A stretch of DNA of 48,828 nt from Marinifilum caeruleilacunae (GTDB lineage Bacteria; Bacteroidota; Bacteroidia; Bacteroidales; Marinifilaceae), in contig NZ_RZNH01000042.1 of assembly GCF_013141825.1 (NCBI RefSeq), positions 1-48,828 of the forward strand. The letters are read 5' to 3'. Numbering within the stretch: position 1 is the first letter of the stretch; each line of letters opens with the position of its first letter. Made by a program: the position numbers and the translations under genes. The notes beneath the pieces are model-generated. The model had not been told where the DNA came from. It was given only the letters and a program-made list of their open reading frames with translations, and searched no databases. Positions 17,173 to 24,327 of this stretch are shown piece by piece.

Positions 17173-17772
17173 TTACTTTCTGAAGGCATAATTGTAAACT
17201 TTTTCGTTTGATGTTAGACGAACTTTATAATTTCCTTCAGGCAATGCAGTAACATTGAATTTCTTCGAAAATGTTGGTGCAGATAAATATGACTCTTCAA
17301 ACACCTCGTTTCCATAAGCATCGATAATCGATAGATTGAATTTTTTGTTTTCGAAAGACAGGTAGCTAACAAACAGACTGTTATCTTCAGATCTGAATAA
17401 AGTTTTTTCAGCTAATTTTTTAGCAGTTTCAACTTTTAGTTTGCTGTCTTCTACCGAAAATTCTTTTTCTACTTTGTTATCGGCTCCTACAAGAACAATT
17501 TTGTAAACACCATCTTCCAGGTATGAAAAATCGAATAACTTCTGGTCGGTTGTAGTACTGTTTACTTTTTTAGAGTAGTACAAATTACCTTCTGCATCGT
17601 AAATTTTCATTTTCAATACCGACTCGGTTGGATTGATAATTGATACAATGGATAAATCGGTATCCAAATAAGGGTTGATTTTGATGTTACCTGTTGCAAA
17701 TGCCGAACTTGCTCCCAAGAAAAGTATTACTCCCAATACGAATCCTTTTAGATTTAAATTTGCTTTTTTCAT
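17173..17772 (-). CDS. Secreted protein with two beta-sandwich repeats (T9SS-tail-like)
   Basis: 199 residues. The signal peptide spans about 1-27 (VILFLGASSAFA). The mature chain consists of two similar beta-sandwich units, about 35-110 and 125-199. Each has the pattern of Bacteroidota C-terminal sorting-like or DUF3244-like domains: a strand with Y/D-AxGN (DAEGNLYYSKKV; DAYGNEVFEESY), then LxxGxYKVxL (LEDGVYKIVLV; LPEGNYKVRLT), ending in KVYNYAFRK. There is no N-terminal passenger, so it is not a typical type IX cargo protein. A role in surface adhesion or as a small periplasmic protein is possible. It is a single gene with its own terminator. Confidence 0.6.
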   Translation of the reverse strand: MKKANLNLKGFVLGVILFLGASSAFATGNIKINPYLDTDLSIVSIINPTESVLKMKIYDAEGNLYYSKKVNSTTTDQKLFDFSYLEDGVYKIVLVGADNKVEKEFSVEDSKLKVETAKKLAEKTLFRSEDNSLFVSYLSFENKKFNLSIIDAYGNEVFEESYLSAPTFSKKFNVTALPEGNYKVRLTSNEKVYNYAFRK

Positions 17773-18178
17773 TTGATAAAAATTTAATAATTAAATGTTA
17801 ATAAAATCAGCTCTTGTTTTTTCTCTTATGCTGATGTTGTAAATCTATGTATTCTTGCTAGAAATGATCTAAATAAAATCTCCCAAAATCGAAGAAATAA
17901 CGAAAAAATGAACTTATAACGGTTTCGGAAAGCCCCGAAATTGTTTGCGTTACGTAGATTTAATAAAGAATTTTGTCATTATTAACATGATTCTTGCATT
18001 TAAGAGGTTTATGATAACGTTTACGGAATTTTGGAAAAAGGGGCAAAACGTCATTTTTTGACTGAACTGGAAAAAAAGTGATCAAAAAATGATGGAATTT
18101 TGAGTTTGAAAATGGTCAATTAGGACTATTTTTGATGCCGAAAATAGATTGCTATATATATTAAAGAAGCTTTTATAA
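17773..18178. other. Divergent intergenic region with inverted repeat
   Basis: This is about 400 bases between divergent genes. TCATTTTTTGA at 18051-18061 and TCAAAAAATGA at 18082-18092 form an 11-bp inverted repeat with a 20-nt spacer. It lies just upstream of the probable promoter at 18105-18134, where an operator could be placed. No small ORF is convincing. Confidence 0.4.
18105..18134 (+). promoter_or_regulatory. Promoter of the TIM-barrel gene
   Basis: TTTG (18105-18108) is followed after 18 nt by TATTTTTG (18127-18134), a full match to the Bacteroidetes consensus. It is 44 nt upstream of the ATG. Confidence 0.65.
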
Positions 18179-19177
18179 ATGAAATATCAGAACCTGATTG
18201 ATTTTTCGGTTCATCCAAGCGATGTGAATCGATTTGAAAATGCCTGGGAAGGGTTGTCGGAATATATTGAGCAGAAAGATTTGGATGGAATTGAATTGTT
18301 GATTGGCTATGAAGATCAGTCGGATGAAATTCCAAAGGAGATTGTAAAATCGGTACACTTGCCTTTTTGGGTTACCTGGTTGAATGTTTGGAGAAAGGGA
18401 GAGGAAGCTGTAAAAAGTTATTTCCCGGAAATGTCGGAAGAGTACTTGAAATTTTGCTGTGGTGGGAAGAATCAAAAGGAAATGGTGGCGGCTCAAAGAA
18501 AACTTTGGGAGAATGCGGCTGCTTATGAACCCGCACATGCCGTTTTACATGCTGCACATGTTGAGTTGGAACATTCCTTTACCAGGGATTTTACCTATAA
18601 GAGTACAGAGGTACTTTCAGCTTTTGCCGAATTATTGAATCAAACAACAAAGGAGTTTAATGGAAGCGAACCACCTGTAAAGTTGGCAATTGAAAATTTG
18701 TGGTGGCCAGGTTTGGATTTATTGTTTCCTGCAGTTGCTGATGATTTTGCAGCCCAGCTTCATTTTTCGAATTGGGATTTACTGCTCGATACAGGACATT
18801 TAATGAATACCAATCCTGCACTGCGTTGCGAAGATGAAGCCGTTGATTTTGTTTTGGATCGAATCAGTCGTTTATCGAAAGAGATGCAGCATAAAATAAA
18901 CAGTTTGCATCTAAACTTAAGCTTATCGGGAGAATATCAGTTAAAACAAGTAATGAATGGTTTACCTGAAGACTGGAGTCAATTGAGTCATTTGGATAAA
19001 TATACCTGTGCAAGAAAACATGTTTTGCAAATCGATCAGCACATGCCATTTCAAACAGAAAGAGTAAAAGAGATTATCTCTGAAGTGAATCCTGAAATTG
19101 TGGTACACGAATTTATTACAAAAGATATTCAGGAATTTTCACAGAAATTGGAGATACAAAGAAATAATTTAGCCTAG
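18179..19177 (+). CDS. Sugar-phosphate-isomerase/epimerase-like TIM-barrel protein
   Basis: 332 residues without a signal peptide, so cytoplasmic. The ends of the barrel strands can be followed: LDGIELLIG (strand 1 region), SVHLPFWVTW, AVLHAAHVE, LAIENLWWPG, LLLDTGHLMN, INSLHLNLS and EIVVHEF. The pattern of E, D-x-GH, H and E at strand ends is that of xylose-isomerase-like / AP-endonuclease-2 TIM barrels, which bind a divalent metal. Members act on sugars, inositols or related compounds, and the substrate here cannot be inferred. The neighbours (DUF1579-like protein, truncated hemoglobin, B12 uptake) do not form an operon with it: a terminator overlaps its stop codon. It might act in corrinoid-linked metabolism, but only position suggests it. 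Confidence 0.65.
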   Translation: MKYQNLIDFSVHPSDVNRFENAWEGLSEYIEQKDLDGIELLIGYEDQSDEIPKEIVKSVHLPFWVTWLNVWRKGEEAVKSYFPEMSEEYLKFCCGGKNQKEMVAAQRKLWENAAAYEPAHAVLHAAHVELEHSFTRDFTYKSTEVLSAFAELLNQTTKEFNGSEPPVKLAIENLWWPGLDLLFPAVADDFAAQLHFSNWDLLLDTGHLMNTNPALRCEDEAVDFVLDRISRLSKEMQHKINSLHLNLSLSGEYQLKQVMNGLPEDWSQLSHLDKYTCARKHVLQIDQHMPFQTERVKEIISEVNPEIVVHEFITKDIQEFSQKLEIQRNNLA

Positions 19178-19203
19178 GACACGTCTTTACGTGTCCTTTT
19201 TTT
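19176..19203 (+). terminator. Terminator overlapping the stop of the TIM-barrel gene
   Basis: AGGACACGT (19176-19184) pairs with ACGTGTCCT (19189-19197) around a 4-nt loop, followed by a T-run. The stem begins inside the TAG stop codon, and the T-run reaches the end of the convergent gene. Confidence 0.85.
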
Positions 19204-19726
19204 ATTTCACCCGATGCCATGTATTGTAAATGCATCCCGAATAATCTTTACCTGGAGCAGCTAGCTCAAATCCTTCCTTAAAGCTGTTTTCATCAATTAT
19301 TTCAAAAGTGATTCTGGCTCTGAAGCCGGCTGGAACATTCTCTACAGCTTCGGTTTCAAAAACAAATACTCCTTCCTTTGGTGTTGATAGTACGTATTGG
19401 TTTACGTAGCCTTCAATATTGAACTGTCGATAGATGATTTTCTTTCTAAAGGCATCAAAACTAATATATCCTTTATCGATATGTAATTCTCCTTCCGGAT
19501 GTTTTTCACTTGGTTCAAATTTGGTTTCAACATCTAAGCCAATGTATTGCCCATTCATTTCTGTTGTAAAGCTTTGTTTGCCAATGCCTTTTCCAGCCTT
19601 TCCAGTGGTCTGGCTTTCCCAATTACCCATAAAATATTCTAATGCTGCAAATTTTTGAGCTAGGGGAGTTTGCTGTGAGTATCCTAAAAAAGGGATAAAA
19701 ACGAGCAATAGTAATAGGTTTTTCAT
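19202..19726 (-). CDS. DUF1579-like secreted protein
   Basis: 174 residues with a signal peptide (about 1-17, FLGYSQ). The mature part opens with LEYFMGNWESQTTGKAG and continues as a beta-rich domain (MNGQYIGLDVETKF, YISFDAFRKKIIYRQF) that resembles DUF1579 and other lipocalin-like small barrels. Proteins of this type may bind small hydrophobic ligands, but no function is established. It is convergent with the TIM-barrel gene and transcribed alone. Confidence 0.65.
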   Translation of the reverse strand: MKNLLLLLVFIPFLGYSQQTPLAQKFAALEYFMGNWESQTTGKAGKGIGKQSFTTEMNGQYIGLDVETKFEPSEKHPEGELHIDKGYISFDAFRKKIIYRQFNIEGYVNQYVLSTPKEGVFVFETEAVENVPAGFRARITFEIIDENSFKEGFELAAPGKDYSGCIYNTWHRVK

Positions 19727-19851
19727 AGGTGTAAATTCATCTTATTTAGAATGGGAAAGATACCATTTTATAGGCATTTCAGAAGTTTTTGCTTGTTTAA
19801 TTAATTGACATTGCTTGTAAATCTCCGTAAATTCCTGATTATTTTAATTTT

Positions 19852-19857
19852 AGGAGG
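19852..19857 (+). promoter_or_regulatory. Canonical Shine-Dalgarno AGGAGG before the hemoglobin gene
   Basis: A full AGGAGG sits 8 nt before the ATG at 19866. Such sites are rare in Bacteroidota, whose ribosomes make little use of the anti-SD, and no other gene in this window has one as clear. Confidence 0.6.
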
Positions 19858-19865
19858 ATTTAAAA

Positions 19866-20225
19866 ATGGATTTATCACTTTATGAACGATTAGGTGGTAG
19901 CGAGGGAATTACAAAGATAGCCAGTGATGCTGTTGATTTGCATCTAAATAATCCTGCAATTTCACCTCGTTATTTGAAAAGCGACGTGGCAGTTTTGAAA
20001 AAAGGAGCTGCTAATTTCTTTATTATGGGTACCGGAGGACCAAATGTTTACGAAGGAAAAGACATGCTGGCAACTCACAAAGGAATGAATATCAGCGATG
20101 TAGAATTTAATGCTGTGATTGATGACATCTTACAGGCATTGGAAATGAACAATGTAGGTCAGAAAGAAAAGGAGGAAGTCCTTTTTGTTTTGTATGGCAT
20201 GAAGAAAGAAATTGTTGCTGTCTGA
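19866..20225 (+). CDS. Truncated hemoglobin (group 1-like)
   Basis: 119 residues, the usual size for a trHb. The start LYERLGGSEGITKIASDAVD, the GGPNVYEGKDM segment before the F helix and ATHKGMNIS with the proximal haem-binding His (near residue 75) are family hallmarks. The B helix is unusual: where group 1 globins normally have F-Y (distal TyrB10), this protein has VDLHLNNPAIS and seems a few residues shorter, so the distal pocket may lack the Tyr that stabilises bound O2. It might detoxify NO or sense redox state rather than store O2, but this is inference. It is followed directly by the B12 riboswitch region. Confidence 0.85.
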   Translation: MDLSLYERLGGSEGITKIASDAVDLHLNNPAISPRYLKSDVAVLKKGAANFFIMGTGGPNVYEGKDMLATHKGMNISDVEFNAVIDDILQALEMNNVGQKEKEEVLFVLYGMKKEIVAV

Positions 20226-20379
20226 AAAAAGTTACAAAGAGCTATGCAAGAGATTGAATCCACCATGATTTGATCTCTTTTTTTTGCAGTTAACTGCTGC
20301 AATTGCTTTTTTAATGCTTTGAAAATCCACTCTTCAAACTCATTTCGAATGATGTTGTATAACCCAAAGCCAAAACTTC
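20226..20379. other. Intergenic, no gene seen
   Basis: About 150 bases follow the hemoglobin gene before the B12 locus promoter. Polypyrimidine CTCTTTTTTTTGCAG is present near 20274-20288, which may act in termination together with preceding weak pairing. I see no ORF. Confidence 0.35.
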
Positions 20380-20408
20380 TTGTATTTCCAAAATATTACA
20401 TAGCTTTG
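20380..20408 (+). promoter_or_regulatory. Promoter of the btuF-btuC-btuD-like operon
   Basis: TTG (20380-20382) is followed after 18 nt by TAGCTTTG (20401-20408). The cobalamin riboswitch begins a few nucleotides later. Confidence 0.6.
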
Positions 20409-20412
20409 CAAC

Positions 20413-20520
20413 AATTGGGTTTCTTAATAAAGAATGAAAAGGGAATTTGGTGAGAATCCAAAGCTGTCCCCGCAGCCGTGATCCTATCGTAAATAGGTAA
20501 GTCGGAATACCTGCCTGGTG
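20413..20520 (+). promoter_or_regulatory. Cobalamin riboswitch 1 (short form)
   Basis: The conserved core is present in order: AAAGGGAA, GGTGAGAATCC, CTGTCCCCGCAGCCGTGA (the B12-box type segment), then GTCGGAATACCTGCC. The region between GTGA and AGTCGGA is short and lacks the CCACTG...GGGAAGG arm found in the other two riboswitches of this locus. After the core, an imperfect stem (about 20531-20558) is followed by TATAATTTTTT (20561-20571), a possible terminator of the expression platform. It should repress the importer genes downstream when corrinoid is plentiful. Confidence 0.9.
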
Positions 20521-20620
20521 AATAAACTATTTCGTGACTTCGGGGAACTGAGTAACGAGAGTATAATTTTTTAAGAATTGTATTTTCTTATCGTCCTTCC
20601 CCACAATATTTGTGGAAGAA

Positions 20621-21802
20621 ATGAACTTATTTAAATCTTATTATTTGGGATTGTGTGCAGCAAGCATCTTGCTGTTTTCGTCCTGTAATTCTACCAGCTC
20701 CAAATCGCAAACTGAACAGCAAGCGGTACATTCTCTTGCAGATTCTGCCTTTTATTACAAGGCCAATGTTAAGTATGCCAAAGGTTTTCAGATTACCCAT
20801 TTGCAAAAGGGTTTGAAAGAACTGATAGTTTGGGATCCGTGGAATCCTGGTAAGGTGTTTCAAAAATACTACCTAAAAAACAGGGGAGAGGAAGTGAAGA
20901 ATATTCCTGGAGACGCTTTACTGGTTGAAGTTCCTGTAAAGAGTATTGCCGCCTTATCGAGTACACAAGTTGGAATTCTAAAATTTCTGGGGGTTGAGGA
21001 TAAAATTGTTGCTGTCTCCTTGCCCGATCGCATTTACGATGAGGAAATCGATCAGAAATTTAAGGAAGGAAAGATTCAGGCCGTTGGACATTCGGAAACT
21101 TTAAATTTCGAGAAGATCGTTGAGATTGATCCTGATTTGGTGATGGTGGCAGGTTTTATGAAGATAACAGATCGTGAAACGAAACTAATGCAAGCAGGTT
21201 TGCCAGTTGCTTACAATATTGAGTGGATGGAATCATCGCCACTGGCAAGAGCCGAATGGGCTAAATTTATTGCAGCATTTTTTAATAAAGAAGCCGAAGC
21301 CAACCAACATTTCGACGAGGTTGAAGCCAAATATATCGATTTAAAAAAATTGGTAAAAGATGTAAAAACTGGACCAAGCATTTTATCGGGTTATAACTTT
21401 AAAGGAACCTGGTACATGCCAGGTGGACAATCGTATTTGGCTCAATTTTTAAGAGATGGTAAGGCCGATTATTGTTGGTTTTCGGACAGCACAAGTGGCA
21501 GTATGCCCTTAAGTTTCGAAACTGTATTCGACAAACAACATGATGCTGATATTTGGTTTGGTCCCGGGCAGTGTAAAACGATAAAAGATCTGGAGAATCT
21601 GGATGAGAGATATACCTTATTCGAAGCTTATAAAACAAAGCAGGTGTATTGCTACACAAAACGAATGAAGGAGAGTGGTGCAAATGACTGGTTCGAATCG
21701 GGCGTAATGCAGCCAGATATTGTATTCAAGGACATCATCAAGATTTTGCATCCGGACTTGCTGCCTGATTATGAATTGCATTTTTATCAGAAATTGAAGT
21801 AA
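20621..21802 (+). CDS. btuF: Cobalamin ABC transporter substrate-binding lipoprotein (BtuF-like)
   Basis: 393 residues from the ATG at 20621. A GTG nine bases earlier is also open, but the ATG begins the signal peptide. The lipobox is LFSSC. The first part of the mature chain (about 45-85) is typical of the FecB/BtuF family in Bacteroidota, with ELIVWDPWNPGKVFQKYYLK. The core follows with VPVKSIAALSSTQVGILKFLGVEDKIVAV and IDPDLVMVAG. The C-terminal lobe ends with a helix after MQPDIVFKDIIKILHP. Iron-siderophore binding proteins share this fold, but the cobalamin riboswitch upstream and the BtuC/BtuD-like genes behind it point to corrinoid. It delivers the ligand to the inner-membrane permease. 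Confidence 0.88.
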   Translation: MNLFKSYYLGLCAASILLFSSCNSTSSKSQTEQQAVHSLADSAFYYKANVKYAKGFQITHLQKGLKELIVWDPWNPGKVFQKYYLKNRGEEVKNIPGDALLVEVPVKSIAALSSTQVGILKFLGVEDKIVAVSLPDRIYDEEIDQKFKEGKIQAVGHSETLNFEKIVEIDPDLVMVAGFMKITDRETKLMQAGLPVAYNIEWMESSPLARAEWAKFIAAFFNKEAEANQHFDEVEAKYIDLKKLVKDVKTGPSILSGYNFKGTWYMPGGQSYLAQFLRDGKADYCWFSDSTSGSMPLSFETVFDKQHDADIWFGPGQCKTIKDLENLDERYTLFEAYKTKQVYCYTKRMKESGANDWFESGVMQPDIVFKDIIKILHPDLLPDYELHFYQKLK

Positions 21803-21806
21803 GAGT

Positions 21807-22862
21807 ATGATGATTTCGAATAAGGGTAAAGTTGTAACCCTGCTTTTTAGTTGCCTGGGGCTGATTATCATTGGTCTTTTATTGCTGGACCTGATCTTTG
21901 GTTCGGTGAGCATTCCTTTTGAAAAGGTATTTGCCATTCTAACGGGGAGCGAGGTAAAGACCTCCTGGAACTATATCGTACTTAACTTTAGGTTGCCAAA
22001 AGCATTGACTGCCATTTTTGTGGGTGCAGGATTATCCGTTACCGGATTAATGATGCAAACGCTTTTTCGAAATCCATTGGCAGGACCTTTCGTTTTGGGG
22101 ATTAGCTCGGGAGCAAGTTTAGGCGTTGCATTAATGGTAATGGCTTCGGCCATTGTACCCGCTTTTTTTGGTGCTGTTTCGGCAGCTCTGGGAAACTGGG
22201 CTTTGGTAGTTGCTGCGGTGGCAGGTGCATCCCTTGTTTTTTTATTGGTGGCGCTGGCATCAATTCGTATTTCCGATTCTGTATCCCTATTAATTATAGG
22301 AATCATGTTTGGAAGTATAACCGGAGCCATCGTAAATATTCTTCAATATTTTAGTGAACCAGAACAGATTCAAAGTTTCATTGTCTGGACTTTTGGATCG
22401 TTGGCAGGAGTGACCTGGATGGAAATGCAGGTAATGGGGCCTATCGTTTTATCAGGATTGATTTTATCATTTTTCCTGATTAAGCCCATGGATGCTTTGC
22501 TACTTGGAGAGAATTATGCACGTGGAGTTGGCATATCGGTAAACAGAACCAGGATAGCGGTAATTATTTGTACGGCTTTAATTGCAGGAACTTTAACCGC
22601 ATTTACTGGTCCGATAGCTTTTGTTGGAGTAGCTGTGCCGCATATTGCCCGATCCATTTTCAGAACAGCAAGCCATAAGGTCTTAATGCCTGCTGTTGTG
22701 CTTATAGGAGCAGCAATCATGCTAATATGTGATATCTTTTCTCAGTTGCCGGGAAACCAAAGTACTTTGCCAATTAATTCGGTAACAGCACTCTTTGGAG
22801 GCCCGGTTGTAATTTGGGTGATTATCAGGAGTAGAAATGTTAAAGCATCCTTTGGAGGATAG
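21807..22862 (+). CDS. btuC: Cobalamin ABC transporter permease (BtuC/FecCD family)
   Basis: 351 residues with about ten transmembrane helices. Family landmarks are FRLPKALTAIFVGAGLSVTGLMMQTLFRNPLAGPFVLGISSGASLG (periplasmic loop and helix 2-3 region), GMFGS-like helix with SVSLLIIGIMFGSITG, and GPIAFVGVAVPHIARSIF, the cytoplasmic coupling region that contacts the ATPase. It starts four nucleotides after the btuF stop and its own stop is immediately followed by the ATPase ATG, so the three genes form one tight operon under riboswitch 1. Specificity for B12 comes from the riboswitch and neighbours, not from the permease sequence itself. Confidence 0.92.
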   Translation: MMISNKGKVVTLLFSCLGLIIIGLLLLDLIFGSVSIPFEKVFAILTGSEVKTSWNYIVLNFRLPKALTAIFVGAGLSVTGLMMQTLFRNPLAGPFVLGISSGASLGVALMVMASAIVPAFFGAVSAALGNWALVVAAVAGASLVFLLVALASIRISDSVSLLIIGIMFGSITGAIVNILQYFSEPEQIQSFIVWTFGSLAGVTWMEMQVMGPIVLSGLILSFFLIKPMDALLLGENYARGVGISVNRTRIAVIICTALIAGTLTAFTGPIAFVGVAVPHIARSIFRTASHKVLMPAVVLIGAAIMLICDIFSQLPGNQSTLPINSVTALFGGPVVIWVIIRSRNVKASFGG

Positions 22863-23894
22863 ATGGTGATGAAAGAGGAAATGAATCAAAATATATTGGT
22901 TACCAAGAATTTGTCGATTGGATATAAACAATCCAAAAAGGAAGTCTTGTGTTTACTTTCTGATATTAACCTTACCATTCGAAGAGGTGAAATGGTATGT
23001 TTATTGGGGCCTAACGGGGCTGGTAAATCTACATTAATGCGTACCATTGCCGGCATACAAGCTCCATTGGCTGGTCGAACTTTGGTTGAAGATATTCCCA
23101 TTCGAGACAGAAATTTTAAGGAGATTGCCCAGCTTTTAAGTATCGTACTTACCGAACGAATTAATGTGGGGAACCTAACTGTGTATCATATCGTTTCCCT
23201 GGGACGTCATCCGTATACTTCTTGGATGGGCAAATTGTCTGATGCCGATAATGAGAAAATAAAATGGGCGCTCGAACAGGTTGGTTTGTTGCATTATGCC
23301 AATCATTTTATCAATCAGTTGAGCGATGGAGAACGTCAACGAGTAATGATTGCGAAAGCCCTGGCACAGGATACTCCTTTAATCATGCTCGATGAGCCAA
23401 CTGCACATCTTGACCTGCCAAATCGTGTAGAAATTATGCGCTTGCTTCATCGTTTGGCAAGGGAAACGAATAAAGCCATTCTGTTGTCAACCCATGAACT
23501 GGATTTGGCCTTGCAAGCTGCCGATTTAATTTGGCTGATGGCCAGAAACCAGCCCGTTAAGGTTGGCGCTCCCGAAGATTTGGTGCTGAATGGAAGCATA
23601 GAGGATACCTTTCAAAACAAATCTTTCAATTTTGATCGAAAAACCGGAAACTTCATCATGAATTATCAGAAAAAACAGATGATTCAACTCCTGGGTAATG
23701 ATGTGATGGGATTTTGGACCCAACGAGCTTTATCGCGTGAAGGTTACCAGGTAACCTGTGAAAAAGCCGGCGATTGTTGCGTGCAATTGCTGGAGGATTG
23801 TATGGAGTGGGAAGTTCACCGAAATGGTGAAGTAACCCGATGTAAAAGCATACAGTCTTTATTGAGCCATCTTAAAGAATCATTCCAGTTATAA
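22863..23894 (+). CDS. btuD: Cobalamin ABC transporter ATP-binding protein (BtuD-like) with C-terminal extension
   Basis: 343 residues, versus about 250 for a typical FecE/BtuD ATPase. All nucleotide-binding motifs are intact: Walker A GPNGAGKST (about 51-59), signature LSDGERQRV (about 154-162), Walker B LIMLDEPTAH and the H-loop LSTHE. After the ATPase core there is an extra domain of about 85 residues (from about 258), with MGFWTQRALSREGYQVTCEKAG and a cluster of Cys (DCCVQLLEDC). Similar tails occur in Bacteroidota relatives; their role is not known to me, but regulation by corrinoid or redox is conceivable. The ATG abuts the btuC stop. Confidence 0.9.
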   Translation: MVMKEEMNQNILVTKNLSIGYKQSKKEVLCLLSDINLTIRRGEMVCLLGPNGAGKSTLMRTIAGIQAPLAGRTLVEDIPIRDRNFKEIAQLLSIVLTERINVGNLTVYHIVSLGRHPYTSWMGKLSDADNEKIKWALEQVGLLHYANHFINQLSDGERQRVMIAKALAQDTPLIMLDEPTAHLDLPNRVEIMRLLHRLARETNKAILLSTHELDLALQAADLIWLMARNQPVKVGAPEDLVLNGSIEDTFQNKSFNFDRKTGNFIMNYQKKQMIQLLGNDVMGFWTQRALSREGYQVTCEKAGDCCVQLLEDCMEWEVHRNGEVTRCKSIQSLLSHLKESFQL

Positions 23895-23960
23895 TAAAAT
23901 ATTTTTTGTAAATCATTACAATAACTGTCATTTTCATGATTTCTATCGTGAAAATTTATA

Positions 23961-23968
23961 TACATTTG
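23961..23968 (+). promoter_or_regulatory. -7 element (TACATTTG) of the btuB-like gene
   Basis: TACATTTG followed by C matches the Bacteroidetes -7 element and is placed just before cobalamin riboswitch 2. I do not see a clear -33 TTG at the right distance. Confidence 0.5.
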
Positions 23969-23972
23969 CCTT

Positions 23973-24155
23973 GCATTTGGTTTTTGCTCCTCTAACAGGG
24001 GTAAAATGAAAAGGGAATTCGGTGAGAATCCGAAACTATACCCGTAGCTGTAAGTTCTAAAATCAGCTTTTTGAAATTCTCCTTGCCACTGTTCCAATAC
24101 ATCGGAATGGGAAGGCCTCAAAAAGTAGAACAAGTCAGAAGACCTGCCATTGCAT
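23973..24155 (+). promoter_or_regulatory. Cobalamin riboswitch 2 (long form)
   Basis: The conserved core is AAAAGGGAATTCGGTGAGAA, ATACCCGTAGCTGTAAG, the extra arm GCCACTGTTCC...GGAATGGGAAGG, and finally AAGTCAGAAGACCTGCC. The extra arm places it with the larger (Cbl-I/AdoCbl-type) architecture. A leader of about 170 nt without a gene lies between it and the receptor ATG at 24328, which must hold the expression platform. Confidence 0.93.
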
Positions 24156-24327
24156 TTTTTAAAAGTCATTGCTTTCGGGAAAAAGAGCAAGTGAACGGAA
24201 ATACAATCAATCATTTGTAGAAGGATGTTAATGCCATAACTGGTCCTTGGGAATGTATTGTTTATTTTTCTTGAGCTCCCTGTTTGCATGCATGAGTTAA
24301 ACTTATTTTCATTTAATTTTTTCAAAC

